From positions 620,001 through 684,000 of the forward strand of contig NZ_CP011254.1 in assembly GCF_001006005.1 (NCBI RefSeq): a DNA stretch of 64,000 bases. Reading direction: 5' to 3'. Source of the DNA: Serratia fonticola (GTDB lineage: Bacteria > Pseudomonadota > Gammaproteobacteria > Enterobacterales > Enterobacteriaceae). The notes below the pieces were generated by a model, which searched no databases, was not told where the DNA came from, and was given only the letters and a program-made list of their open reading frames with translations. The translations under genes were made by a program, and so were the position numbers. Below are positions 40,279 through 49,332 of the stretch, in pieces; within the stretch, counting starts at the first letter, position 1, and each line of letters opens with the position of its first letter.

Positions 40279-40384
40279 TGATTTATTTTAATCAAAATGA
40301 TTATATTGAATCAAAAAATAAAAAATCGGCGCTGTGTCGCAGATTAAAAAATCAGTAACATGATTATTTGATTTTATTTAATCA
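40279..40384. promoter_or_regulatory. Three TGATT-N6-AATCA palindromes upstream of the sugar-acid operon
   Basis: Identical half-sites TGATT and AATCA, 6 bp apart, occur at 40279-40294, 40298-40313 and 40369-40384. The first two are adjacent (19-bp period) and the third is about 71 bp away, an arrangement that could allow looping. They lie in the AT-rich promoter region of the permease gene, so the DeoR-family regulator encoded in the operon is the likely binder. Confidence 0.65.
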
Positions 40385-40465
40385 CTACAAAAGGGAGGAA
40401 AGGCGGCCGAGATTCGGCCACCTGGGACTCATAAGGGGCGCAGTATCCTGCGTCCGTCTGGATAA

Positions 40466-40828
40466 TCAGTAGTTGAGCATAAACGAGCGGTAGGCTTTCA
40501 GCACCGTCAGGAAGTCTTCGATGCCGCAGAAAGAGAGGCTCTCTTCGTCGTAGTAGTTCATCCCCTCTTCCATTTCGTCACCTTCGAACTCCAACTGGTT
40601 GGCGCGGATCATCACCTCTTCACCGTCCATCAGCAACGTGTATTCGTGACCTTCCAACTGCCACTGACGCTCACTGCCCTTGACCCCTGCCGCACCGGCT
40701 TCAATACGGTCCAGCAGGTTAAAATCACCGTTGAGCTCTTCGTTAATCCAATGGCCGATGGCCTCATGCCCCATCGAAAATCTGACCACCACCTGACCGG
40801 TTACGTCACGCAGAAATTCGTAATCCAT
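40466..40828 (-). CDS. yacL: UPF0231 family protein YacL
   Basis: The protein is 120 aa, acidic, and matches E. coli YacL along its length (MDYEFLRD start; [29 protein letters not shown] block). The function is unknown. In E. coli it lies between acnB and speD; here inserted gene sets flank it on both sides (the sugar-acid operon and the mdc cluster). Confidence 0.93.
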   Translation of the reverse strand: MDYEFLRDVTGQVVVRFSMGHEAIGHWINEELNGDFNLLDRIEAGAAGVKGSERQWQLEGHEYTLLMDGEEVMIRANQLEFEGDEMEEGMNYYDEESLSFCGIEDFLTVLKAYRSFMLNY

Positions 40829-41036
40829 AGCATGCCCTCCTGAGCCGTGTATAAGACTGAGTTTAACCCTAAATTCGCGGCTAACTCAGTGAGCGCTCGC
40901 AAAGTTGTTCAATAATTCGTGGCGCAATATAACGGCCTGCCCTCCACTTGGGAAGCGGGAAGGCTCTCGGTGCCTGCTATGGACGGGCAATTGTTGTTAT
41001 CATGACACTTCTTAGCCCTTACCCAAGCCTGAGCCG

Positions 41037-41957
41037 ATGATCGACAGCGAAATCACCCTGAAAAAATTGGAAATCTTTCTGGCGTTTATGGAGAAGGAGA
41101 ACATCGGCCGAGCCGCCGAACAGCTTGGCTTGAGCAGCGTTAGCGTGCATCGTGCGTTACATACCCTGGAAGAGGGCTTTCGCTGCCCGCTGTTTATTCA
41201 TAAAGGACGCAACCTGCTGCCCCTGCCCGCAGCACTTACGCTGGCAGAATACGCACGCGATATCGTGGATCTCACCTACAAAGGCATCGAAGAAACTCGG
41301 TTGAAGGCGGGGTTTGGCCAGCAACGCATGCGTATCGGCACGCTCTACTCACTGACGCTGGAAACTATTCCACGGTTGATCATGGGGCTGAAGGTACGCC
41401 GCCCGGCCATGGAGATCAGCCTGACGATGGGATCGAATGAGGATCTGCTGGCCCAGTTGGAGAACCAATTGCTGGACGCCATCCTGATTTCGGTTTCGGA
41501 CAGTCAAATCGATCCGCTACGCTTTGAGATCCTGCCGCTGTTTGAAGATGATATCTATCTTGCCGCACCGGCAGCCTCGGCGCTAAACAGCGATGGCACG
41601 GCAGACCTGCAAGACTTTCGCAGCCAGAAGTTTGTCTCCCTGACCGAAGGCTTCGCCACCTACCACGGCTTTAGCGAAGCGTTTCAGATTGCCGGTTTTG
41701 AACCGGAAATCGTCACCCGGGTGAATGATATTTTCTCAATGCTCAGCCTGGTGCAGGCCGGGGTGGGCTACACGCTGGTGCCTGGGCGGATGAAGAAGAT
41801 GTATGAACACACCTTGAAATTACTGCCGCTGTGCGAACAGTACCAGATGCGCCAAACCATCGCGCTGGTGTTCAACCGTAACCAGCAGCAGGATCCGAAC
41901 CTGCTGGCGTTAACGGCGGAAGGCCGCATGTACGCACGCGGTGAAGGGCCGGTTTAA
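41037..41957 (+). CDS. mdcR: LysR-family regulator MdcR of malonate use
   Basis: The protein is 306 aa. An N-terminal LysR helix-turn-helix (NIGRAAEQLGLSSVSVHRALHTLEE) is followed by a periplasmic-binding-protein-like effector domain. It is the only regulator adjoining the mdc cluster and resembles MdcR/MauR regulators, which activate mdc genes with malonate. It faces mdcH tail to tail and overlaps it by 4 bp, so it is at the far end from the mdcA promoter. Confidence 0.85.
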   Translation: MIDSEITLKKLEIFLAFMEKENIGRAAEQLGLSSVSVHRALHTLEEGFRCPLFIHKGRNLLPLPAALTLAEYARDIVDLTYKGIEETRLKAGFGQQRMRIGTLYSLTLETIPRLIMGLKVRRPAMEISLTMGSNEDLLAQLENQLLDAILISVSDSQIDPLRFEILPLFEDDIYLAAPAASALNSDGTADLQDFRSQKFVSLTEGFATYHGFSEAFQIAGFEPEIVTRVNDIFSMLSLVQAGVGYTLVPGRMKKMYEHTLKLLPLCEQYQMRQTIALVFNRNQQQDPNLLALTAEGRMYARGEGPV

Positions 41958-42883
41958 TCTCGCCGATATTTAGCCACAATGCCGCAGACTGCGTTCAGCC
42001 CCAGTTGGCAGCGGGACAGCGCTTCCCCCTGCTCCATCACTTTTTTGGTCAAGCCGGTTAATACCGCGCCCGGCGGCATTTCGATCGCCAGACGGACTTC
42101 CCGTTCGTAGGCCGCCACCATTGCCTCATGCCAGCGCACGGTGCGGGCCATATTGAAGGCCAGATCGTCAGCAATTCGCTCCGGTTGCCATAACACGCGC
42201 CCGGTACTGCCACTGAGATACGCAATCTGCGGCCGGTTGATATTTACCTGCTTCATGGCCTGCGCCAGCTTTTCCGCCGGTTGTGCCAACAGGGCACAGT
42301 GGGAAGGAACGCTCACTGCCAAACGCTGGGTTTTAGCTGCACCTGCGGTTTTTGCCAGTGCCATGACCTGCGCCATCGCTGCTTCGCTACCCGCAATGAC
42401 CAATTGGTCTTCGGCATTGATATTGGCCAAATAGACCGGTAGCTCAGCGCTGTTGACCTCTGCTATCAGCCTTTCCACCTGGCGTAACGGCAAGCCTATA
42501 ATCGCCACCAGGCCATATCCCGCCGGATACGCCTCCTCCATTAGCTGGCCACGCAACGCCACCAACCGGACGGCATCGGGAAATGCCAAGGCCCCAGCAA
42601 TCACCGCGGCCGGAAAAGCGCCGATGGATAGCCCACTGACAAAATCAGCCTCGATCCCGTTCTGCTGTAATTCCCGCGCGTAGGCCACACCGGCTATCAG
42701 CAGGCACAGCTGCACCGCCCGGGTTTTCTGTAAGGCTTCGGCACTGTCCAACGTCAGTACGTCCTGGTCAAGAACAGCGCAGGCCTCGCTTAACAACTGT
42801 CGGGTAGTTTCATTGGCCGGCAGTTGGTGCAGCATTTGAGGCACCTGCGGTCCCTGGCCGGGAAAGGTAAATAAAATCTTCAT
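41954..42883 (-). CDS. mdcH: Malonate decarboxylase acyltransferase MdcH (epsilon subunit)
   Basis: Malonyl-CoA:ACP transacylase that starts the enzyme by acetylating or malonylating the acyl carrier subunit MdcC. The protein is 309 aa with FTFPGQGPQ near the N-terminus, catalytic Ser in GLSIGAF and active-site His in VPSHCALL. ATG 42883 has AGGAG upstream; the start overlaps the mdcG stop. Last gene of the cluster. Confidence 0.9.
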   Translation of the reverse strand: MKILFTFPGQGPQVPQMLHQLPANETTRQLLSEACAVLDQDVLTLDSAEALQKTRAVQLCLLIAGVAYARELQQNGIEADFVSGLSIGAFPAAVIAGALAFPDAVRLVALRGQLMEEAYPAGYGLVAIIGLPLRQVERLIAEVNSAELPVYLANINAEDQLVIAGSEAAMAQVMALAKTAGAAKTQRLAVSVPSHCALLAQPAEKLAQAMKQVNINRPQIAYLSGSTGRVLWQPERIADDLAFNMARTVRWHEAMVAAYEREVRLAIEMPPGAVLTGLTKKVMEQGEALSRCQLGLNAVCGIVAKYRRD

Positions 42884-43506
42884 CAGATCTCCTGAGAGCT
42901 GGCCCATGGATCGGTCGTCAACAACGGCCCCTCAGCGGTTTTCAGCATCGCTCGTCCATCCCGCAGCCATTCGCTTAGGGCAAAGCCGCCGAGCGGTGTT
43001 TCTATTTGGGCATCGGCGCGGCAAGGCAGCGCCTGTAACCACTGTGCCAGCCGCTGCAACTCCTCGGGGCTGGCAGGCTGCGGGCAGCGAACCAACAGAT
43101 CCAGATCGCTGTCGGCATGCATCACCGGGATTTCGGTCGCCAGCGCATAACCACAGCTGCCGGTCACGCCCCAGCCCCACGGCCAAGGCCGCTGAGCCAG
43201 CATTATGAGCGCCTGCACCGGAGGCTGGGAAACAAAGCTCGAGTGCAGCAACGCCAACGGCTCACTCACCAAAAACTCCGGCGTCACTATGCGCCGGATA
43301 GCCTCTGCACTAACCCAGGCTGCGGCGCGCTGGCTGCGTTTCATACCCCGGATCCCCACCGGGATCCGCCCGTTGCTCTGAACATCGCGCCGCACCACCA
43401 ACGGTAATGAGGTGCGCCACTGCTGGCTAACCCACTCCGGCAACGCCTGGTCGGCGCTGAGGGCAGAACGGTCACTAATCCAAATCAGGTCATGCGGGCG
43501 AATCAT
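42883..43506 (-). CDS. mdcG: Phosphoribosyl-dephospho-CoA transferase MdcG
   Basis: Attaches the 2'-(5''-triphosphoribosyl)-3'-dephospho-CoA prosthetic group to Ser25 of MdcC. The protein is 207 aa. The nucleotidyltransferase signature GSCGYALATE...HADSDLDLLV carries the two metal-binding Asp. It works after MdcB, which makes the precursor. Overlaps mdcH by one base; mdcF is 12 bp upstream. Confidence 0.88.
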   Translation of the reverse strand: MIRPHDLIWISDRSALSADQALPEWVSQQWRTSLPLVVRRDVQSNGRIPVGIRGMKRSQRAAAWVSAEAIRRIVTPEFLVSEPLALLHSSFVSQPPVQALIMLAQRPWPWGWGVTGSCGYALATEIPVMHADSDLDLLVRCPQPASPEELQRLAQWLQALPCRADAQIETPLGGFALSEWLRDGRAMLKTAEGPLLTTDPWASSQEI

Positions 43507-43518
43507 CGGCTTCTCCAG

Positions 43519-44478
43519 TTACATCCCTGAGGTCAGGGTGATAAACAGCGGTAAGGTAATGATACACAACACGGAACTGATCAGTAACGTGGCTTCGGCA
43601 TCCGGCGACTGCACGCCAAAACGGTTACCAAAGACGATACCGAAGAAGCCGGCGGAAAGGGCAATCATCAAAATAGCGGTGATGGCCACGCTACCGTGCA
43701 GGCCCAATGCCAGCACCAGCCCCCAGGCAATAAACGGTTGGATCAGCAGTTTGGTTACGCTCGAAAGCAGCACCGGGCCGTTGATCTGCAACTTACGGGC
43801 AGACAGGATCACGCCGGTCAGGAACAGCGCTGTCGCCGTAGCCGATAGGCCAAGCGGTTTGATCGCGGCCAGCACCATTTCAGGCATATGCACGCCTACC
43901 GCCGACAGCACCACCCCAAGCAGCGGCCCCCAGACGATCGGTTTTTTCACCGAGCGCCACATCAGCACCGGCAACATGCCCAGGCTGGAACCTTGAACCG
44001 CACCGGCTGCGCGGGCTTTTTCACGCTCGAGGATCAGCAGGCAGAACGGCGTCATCAGTACCGAACCACAGGCGATTGCCACCGCCACGGACAGCGAGGT
44101 TCCCGGCGTTTCCCCCAGTACGCTACCGAGGATCGGCAGGCCAAGCGCGGCATAGTTGGGCAACGCCACGGTGAGCGTCAGCACCGCGGCATCCTGCGGA
44201 GACTTATGGAAGATCCCGGTGCAGGTAAAATAGATCGCCGCATAGGTGATCCACATCGCCAGCACCAACACCACGATCAGCGGCGACTGCTCAACGATCC
44301 CCGCCCAAGGCGTTTGTACGGTGGCACCGAACAGGGCCGCCGGTAGTGCAAAATCCATCACGAAGATGTTGAGTAATGAAACGTTCTGGTTATCGACCAT
44401 TTTTGCCTTACCGGCAAAAAAGCCCAGCAGCATAATGACAAAAATCGGTGCCAAGGCATGAATAATTACGTATGTCAT
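43519..44478 (-). CDS. mdcF: Malonate transporter MdcF (auxin efflux carrier family)
   Basis: The protein is 319 aa with about ten membrane segments and belongs to the AEC family. MdcF is the malonate importer in clusters of the Klebsiella type. The characteristic segments LNIFVMDFALPAALF and LPNYAALGLPILG are present. It is separated from mdcE by 165 bp that contain a hairpin. Confidence 0.88.
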   Translation of the reverse strand: MTYVIIHALAPIFVIMLLGFFAGKAKMVDNQNVSLLNIFVMDFALPAALFGATVQTPWAGIVEQSPLIVVLVLAMWITYAAIYFTCTGIFHKSPQDAAVLTLTVALPNYAALGLPILGSVLGETPGTSLSVAVAIACGSVLMTPFCLLILEREKARAAGAVQGSSLGMLPVLMWRSVKKPIVWGPLLGVVLSAVGVHMPEMVLAAIKPLGLSATATALFLTGVILSARKLQINGPVLLSSVTKLLIQPFIAWGLVLALGLHGSVAITAILMIALSAGFFGIVFGNRFGVQSPDAEATLLISSVLCIITLPLFITLTSGM

Positions 44479-44560
44479 AAATCACCTGTTAAAAAGAAAA
44501 AATCAGTCAGATCAGGTGCGATGGTATTAGTTATGTTGTTATATGCAGGTGAAGCTATAT

Positions 44561-44595
44561 GCCGGGATGGAACGCATCAAAGGCGCTCTCCCGGC
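44561..44595. other. Intercistronic hairpin between mdcE and mdcF
   Basis: GCCGGGA pairs with TCCCGGC across a 21-nt loop in the only long gap of the mdc cluster. It could protect the upstream mRNA or reduce read-through, keeping transporter expression lower than enzyme expression. Confidence 0.4.
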
Positions 44596-44643
44596 GGTCG
44601 TATTAGATTCCTGAACTCTGACGTAAAAATGGCTAACGTGGCA

Positions 44644-45450
44644 TTACCACTCTGCGCGCATACGTTCACGCACCAGCGAAGAACTATGGCGGTTGTCTGC
44701 CCCCAGGCGGTTAGTTAATCCAACCCCTTCACTGCGAGTTTTAGCAATCGCCTGGACCACCGAGTGGCGCACCAGATTAAGCTCCTGCTCACTGGCCTGC
44801 AGCGGGTCACGGATATCCAGTAACTGTTCCAGCAGGCCGAGCGAGCTGTAATGCTCGATGTCATAGGCCATCGGTGGAATGGTTGCTGCCAGCTTCTCCA
44901 GTGCCTCTACGGAACGTAACGTGATGCGCGCTGCAGACTCTTTGCCCATCGCATGGATCATCACGCCTGCATCGTTGAAGGCGATCAAGCGGTTGGCCTG
45001 ATAGCCGTGCGCCAGAAACGCGCCGGACATGGCTTTCCCGACGATCAAACCAATCACCGGATGGCCTGCCAGCCGAGCCTTGGCATAAGCCCCGGCCGCA
45101 CCGGCCAACGCCTGATGAATACCAAAGGCCTCTTCCCGACGCCCATAGGCCTGGCTCGGCACATCGATCACCGCCACGATGGCTCGCTTTTGTGCTTTAT
45201 CAACGTCAGCCGCGACCGCTTCACTGACTACCTGGGCTAATGTCCAACCTTCCAGTAAACCCACTTCACCGCGTGCGGCGCGTGGGTAATGGTTATTTGC
45301 ATCCGGCACCACGGCGATAAAACGCACCGGTTGGCCCTCTAGTTCAGCGTCCGCGACCCGGATCGAGGCGCACTGCCCCTGGCGCTGATCGGCCCCCTCC
45401 GTCAGCAAAGAGAACCAATATTCTCCACGGCTTGATGATGACGTACTCAT
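44644..45450 (-). CDS. mdcE: Malonate decarboxylase gamma subunit MdcE
   Basis: With MdcD it decarboxylates malonyl-S-ACP to acetyl-S-ACP. The protein is 268 aa, crotonase/carboxyltransferase fold, with the conserved VPSQAYGRREEAFGIHQALAGAAGAYA-type region and GKAMSGAFLAHG. ATG 45450 overlaps the mdcD stop by 4 bp; the longer frame to 45588 lies inside mdcD. Confidence 0.9.
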   Translation of the reverse strand: MSTSSSSRGEYWFSLLTEGADQRQGQCASIRVADAELEGQPVRFIAVVPDANNHYPRAARGEVGLLEGWTLAQVVSEAVAADVDKAQKRAIVAVIDVPSQAYGRREEAFGIHQALAGAAGAYAKARLAGHPVIGLIVGKAMSGAFLAHGYQANRLIAFNDAGVMIHAMGKESAARITLRSVEALEKLAATIPPMAYDIEHYSSLGLLEQLLDIRDPLQASEQELNLVRHSVVQAIAKTRSEGVGLTNRLGADNRHSSSLVRERMRAEW

Positions 45451-46283
45451 ACCCGATCCTCCGCAGCAAACAGTTGAGCAATGACCGCCGAGTCCGCCTG
45501 CTGGCGGGTATCGAACTGCGACAGTTTCGGCAAGTAATAGTGATAATTGTCGGAGCGGTGCTGGGCAGGCACGCCGCGTTGCAGACAACCTGTCATCGCC
45601 GCCTTGACCGCATGCAGCGCATCCGGGACTTCTTCATCGACAAAGCCGCTGCGATAGCGCACATCGCCACCGGTCATGCTCCAAATGAAAGGCCGATCGC
45701 GGGAATCGTATTCTTCGATACCGGCTTCCTGTTCAATTACCTGTGGGCCGTTTAAGCCCAGGCGTGCTTCACGGGTGACGATCAGGTAGCTGCATAATGC
45801 AGCTGCGATCGACATCCCGCCAAAGCAACCCACGGTTCCAGCAATAATACCCACCACCGGGGTGTAACGGCGCAGATCGACAATCGCCGCATGAATATCC
45901 GCGATCGCTGCCAGCCCCAGGTTGGCTTCCTGCAAACGCACGCCACCGGTTTCCAGCAGCAAGACTGCCTGAGTCGCAATGCCGTTGCGGTTATCTTCTG
46001 CTGCCAGCTCCAGGGCCGCGGCCATCTTGGCACCGGAAACCTCCCCCATGCTACCGCCCTGAAATGCCCCTTCTACCGCCACCACCACCGCCGGTTTACC
46101 GTCAATGGTGCCTTTGGCGACCACCATACCGTCATCGGCCTGGGTGACGATGCCCTGCGGCTCCAGCCAGGGTGAAGTAATACGCTCAAATGGCCCCAAT
46201 AGTTCACGAAAACTGCCGCTGTCCAGCAGATTACGAGCGCGCTCCCGGGCGCTGAGTTCAATGAAGCTGAGATCATCACGCAT
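45447..46283 (-). CDS. mdcD: Malonate decarboxylase beta subunit MdcD
   Basis: Carboxyltransferase-type subunit that acts with MdcE. The protein is 278 aa with the crotonase-fold blocks AVVVAVEGAFQGGSMGEVSGAK and GTVGCFGGMSIAAALCS. ATG 46283 has GAGGAGG 7 nt upstream and overlaps the mdcC end by 8 bp. Confidence 0.92.
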   Translation of the reverse strand: MRDDLSFIELSARERARNLLDSGSFRELLGPFERITSPWLEPQGIVTQADDGMVVAKGTIDGKPAVVVAVEGAFQGGSMGEVSGAKMAAALELAAEDNRNGIATQAVLLLETGGVRLQEANLGLAAIADIHAAIVDLRRYTPVVGIIAGTVGCFGGMSIAAALCSYLIVTREARLGLNGPQVIEQEAGIEEYDSRDRPFIWSMTGGDVRYRSGFVDEEVPDALHAVKAAMTGCLQRGVPAQHRSDNYHYYLPKLSQFDTRQQADSAVIAQLFAAEDRV

Positions 46284-46575
46284 GGGCGGCCTCCTCAAAT
46301 ACCTGTTCGATACGCAACCGAGCCACCCCCGGCGTAGCGCCGAAGTCGTTAATCTCTAACCGTCCGGCAGGTAAATCACGCAAAGAAGCCAGGCGTTCAA
46401 ACAGGTGCTGCCAACGCTGACGACTACCGTCTACGGAGGTTTTGATCGCCACCGTCAGTGTGCCGTCAGCCGCAGGCTCAAACAGAGCCTCCATGTCACC
46501 GGATCCTACGACGCCGGTGAGTGCCTTACCCGGCAGCGTAATGCTGGCCGGATAACTCAAATCGATATGTTCCAT
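46276..46575 (-). CDS. mdcC: Malonate decarboxylase acyl carrier protein MdcC (delta subunit)
   Basis: Small acyl carrier of 99 aa. The prosthetic-group Ser25 lies in GVVGSGDMEAL, as in citrate lyase-type carriers. It carries acetyl and malonyl groups between MdcA, MdcDE and MdcH. The gene overlaps mdcD and is 21 bp after mdcB. Confidence 0.92.
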   Translation of the reverse strand: MEHIDLSYPASITLPGKALTGVVGSGDMEALFEPAADGTLTVAIKTSVDGSRQRWQHLFERLASLRDLPAGRLEINDFGATPGVARLRIEQVFEEAAHA

Positions 46576-46596
46576 AACTTCCTCTGGATTGATTAT

Positions 46597-47451
46597 TCAG
46601 CGGGCCGTAGCCCGATCGAGGAACAGAGCCGCAGCCAGTAAATCGGCCGCGCCGCCGGGTGAAGCGTTGCTCGCCAATAGCCGTTGTTCCAGTTTGGCCA
46701 ACGCCGCCTGTCCTGCCGGATGTTGATATCCTCCGGCATGCAGTACCTCGGCAGACCCCTGCTGCATTGCATTCAGCGCCGTTAACCCACCACGCGACAG
46801 CACGCAGGTATCGCTCAGGGTGGTCATGATGGCCATCAGCGCATCAATCTGCGCGGCTGACTCACTGGCCCCCTGGCTCCTGCTGTGCCACAGCTGCGGC
46901 AGCGCCCGTTGCATCACATGCGGAAAACCTTGCTGGGCCTCTTCCCGCGCGCCGGGTACCTGGTAACGTTGAGTGGCTCGCAAGCCTTTGCTGAACACCT
47001 TCGGGCTGGCGTGATCCGGCAACTGCGCCAACTGCGCGGCTAATGCGCAACTGCTGGATGGTGTTGCGTTACCCCCCTGCATGGCTACCGCCGTCACCAG
47101 CAGGCCCATCGCCCAGATCGCCCCGCGATGTGTATTAACACCGGCAGTGGCTGCCATCATCCGCTGTTCACCTTCCCGGCCAATCCGGCCAACTTCCTGG
47201 CGTAATGCACTATCTGCCGGACGCTGCCAACCGGCAATCGCCAGCCGATGGAAGACCGGCGTCAGGCTGTGGGCCGAACGCTCCATCAACGCCAACGTCA
47301 GATCCTGATGCGCACCGGAACCCCGGGCATCCACCAGCCCCGGTTTCGGGCTGAGACGCGCCTCATCCACTAGCGCTTGTGTGGCAAACTCCGCCAATCG
47401 TGCGGCAACAAGATCCGCATCAGAGGCGATTAAACAGGGGGAAAGTTTCAT
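46597..47451 (-). CDS. mdcB: Triphosphoribosyl-dephospho-CoA synthase MdcB
   Basis: CitG-family enzyme joining ATP and dephospho-CoA into the MdcC prosthetic-group precursor. The protein is 284 aa with SPKPGLVDARGSGAH near the N-terminus and TAGVNTHRGAIWAMGLL in the middle. The start overlaps the mdcA stop by one base. Here mdcB is second in the cluster; in Klebsiella it is placed later, as I recall. Confidence 0.9.
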   Translation of the reverse strand: MKLSPCLIASDADLVAARLAEFATQALVDEARLSPKPGLVDARGSGAHQDLTLALMERSAHSLTPVFHRLAIAGWQRPADSALRQEVGRIGREGEQRMMAATAGVNTHRGAIWAMGLLVTAVAMQGGNATPSSSCALAAQLAQLPDHASPKVFSKGLRATQRYQVPGAREEAQQGFPHVMQRALPQLWHSRSQGASESAAQIDALMAIMTTLSDTCVLSRGGLTALNAMQQGSAEVLHAGGYQHPAGQAALAKLEQRLLASNASPGGAADLLAAALFLDRATAR

Positions 47452-49112
47452 TACCAGCTCCGGAATTTAGCTGGCGGGTCATACAAGCCGCCGGACCACT
47501 CGACCAGATCCGCTACGCTGCCCGCGGCCAGCAAAGAACGCGAAGCATCGGTACGGCGAATATCGAGATCTTCCGGGAACACCACTTTGCCTTCGCGGCG
47601 CAACTCGGCCACGCGTTTGGCGTCCACACCCAGCCCGATATCGGTGATACCGGCCACCGCAGCCACCATGGCGCGGCGCTCTTCCAACGAGCGTGCACGA
47701 TACAGATAAGCAATCCCCTCTTCGGTCAGCACATGAGTCACGTCATCGCCGTAAATCATCACTGGCGCCAACGGCATACCAGACTCTTGCGCCACATCGA
47801 CGGCATCGAGTTTTTCTACGAAGGTCGGTTTGGCTCCTGCCTGGAAGGTTTCCACCATCTGCACCACCAGCTTGCGGCCACGGGCCAACGGATCCGGCTC
47901 TTCGATCATATCCAACCAGGCAGGCGTAGCGTGGCGACGACCGTGTGGGTCGTGCCCCATGTTCGGTGCGCCGCCAAAACCGGAGAGGCGGCCCCGTGTC
48001 ACGGTAGATGAGTGGGCCATACCGTCGATCTGTAAGGTGGAGCCGATAAACATATCTACAGCGTACTGACCGGCCATCTGGCAAAACGCACGGTTGGAGC
48101 GCATGGAACCGTCGCTACCGGTAAAGAAAATATCCGGACGGGCGGCAATATAATTCTCCATCCCCAGCTCACCGCCAAAACAGTGTACGGTCTCCACCCA
48201 GCCACTTTCGATCGCCGGGATTAGGGTTGGATGTGGGTTCAGAGTCCAGTGTTTACAGATTTTACCCTTCAGGCCCAGCTGCTCGCCGTAGGTAGGTAAC
48301 AGCAGTTCAATGGCGGCGGTGTTAAAGCCGATACCGTGGTTCAGCGATTGCACCTGATGTTTGGCGTAGATGCCTTTGATCGCCATCATCCCCATCAACA
48401 CATGCACCGGTTTGATCAGGCGCGGATCGCGGGTAAACAGCGGTTCAATAAAGAACGGCTTGTCTGCCACCACCACAAAATCGATCCAGGAACCGGGGAT
48501 ATCAACTCTTGGCAAGTCCGTTTCATCATCAACCAGTTCGTTGACCTGAGCGATGACGATGCCGTCTTTAAACGCGGTGGCCTCGACCAGTGCCGGGGTA
48601 TCTTCGGTACTTGGCCCGGTGTACAGATTGCCATGACGATCGGCCTTGAACCCGGCCACTAGCGCCACGTTCGGCACCAGATCCACATACAGGCGGGAAT
48701 AGAGTTCGATATAGGTATGGATGGCACCGATTTCGAGCTGCCCATCTTCCAACAGTTGGGAAATGCGCAGGCTCTGGGTACCAGAGAAGGCAAAATCGAG
48801 CTTGCGGGCGATGCCCTTTTCAAAAATATCCAGATGCTCGGCGCGGCCAACGCTTGGCATGATCATATGCAGATCGTGGACCTTGGCGGGGTTGACCTCG
48901 GCGAGCATACGGGAGAGAAAATCGGCCTGTTTCTGGTTATTACCTTCCAGCACTACCCGATCGCCAGAAACCAGCAGCTTTTCCAACACGCTGGTCAGAT
49001 CGGCGGTGGGGATCACTTTGCCCTGCGACTGCCCTTGCACACTCGCGATACGGCGTTTTTTTTCCTGCCGCCGGGTATCCCAAACGCGCGTGGGGCTTTG
49101 ATGAAGCAACAT
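47451..49112 (-). CDS. mdcA: Malonate decarboxylase alpha subunit MdcA
   Basis: Acetyl-S-ACP:malonate ACP transferase: swaps the acetyl group on MdcC for malonyl and releases acetate. The protein is 553 aa, CoA-transferase-like, with conserved blocks GDRVVLEGNNQKQADFL and NHGIGFNTAAIELLLPTYG. AGGAGG lies about 8 nt before ATG 49112. First gene of mdcABCDEFGH; the 168 bp upstream to the acnB terminator must hold the MdcR-dependent promoter, but I could not fix a LysR box with confidence. Confidence 0.94.
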   Translation of the reverse strand: MLLHQSPTRVWDTRRQEKKRRIASVQGQSQGKVIPTADLTSVLEKLLVSGDRVVLEGNNQKQADFLSRMLAEVNPAKVHDLHMIMPSVGRAEHLDIFEKGIARKLDFAFSGTQSLRISQLLEDGQLEIGAIHTYIELYSRLYVDLVPNVALVAGFKADRHGNLYTGPSTEDTPALVEATAFKDGIVIAQVNELVDDETDLPRVDIPGSWIDFVVVADKPFFIEPLFTRDPRLIKPVHVLMGMMAIKGIYAKHQVQSLNHGIGFNTAAIELLLPTYGEQLGLKGKICKHWTLNPHPTLIPAIESGWVETVHCFGGELGMENYIAARPDIFFTGSDGSMRSNRAFCQMAGQYAVDMFIGSTLQIDGMAHSSTVTRGRLSGFGGAPNMGHDPHGRRHATPAWLDMIEEPDPLARGRKLVVQMVETFQAGAKPTFVEKLDAVDVAQESGMPLAPVMIYGDDVTHVLTEEGIAYLYRARSLEERRAMVAAVAGITDIGLGVDAKRVAELRREGKVVFPEDLDIRRTDASRSLLAAGSVADLVEWSGGLYDPPAKFRSW

Positions 49113-49280
49113 ACCTCAACCTCCTGGGTTTACTTGGTTGTGTTCAGTACGGTTAGAGTAAGAGTCTAGGAGAACGCCATCAATCAAGCAGGGGGATGGT
49201 TTATTAGCCTGAGAGTAATGATTTCATCAAAACAAGACTAATCAATCAGTTAATATCAATAAAAGTGGGAGACGATCACA

Positions 49281-49308
49281 AAAAAACGGGGAACCCAAAG
49301 GCTCCCCG
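49281..49308 (-). terminator. acnB terminator
   Basis: On the minus strand CGGGGAGCC and GGTTCCCCG form a stem with a short loop, followed by a run of seven or more T. It lies 25 bp past the acnB stop. Confidence 0.85.
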
Positions 49309-49332
49309 TGATGATGCTGACTCAGTACCGAA

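Noticed and set aside
49113..49280. LysR-type T-N11-A operator before mdcA
   Set aside because: Several weak dyads in AT-rich sequence; none stood out enough to report.
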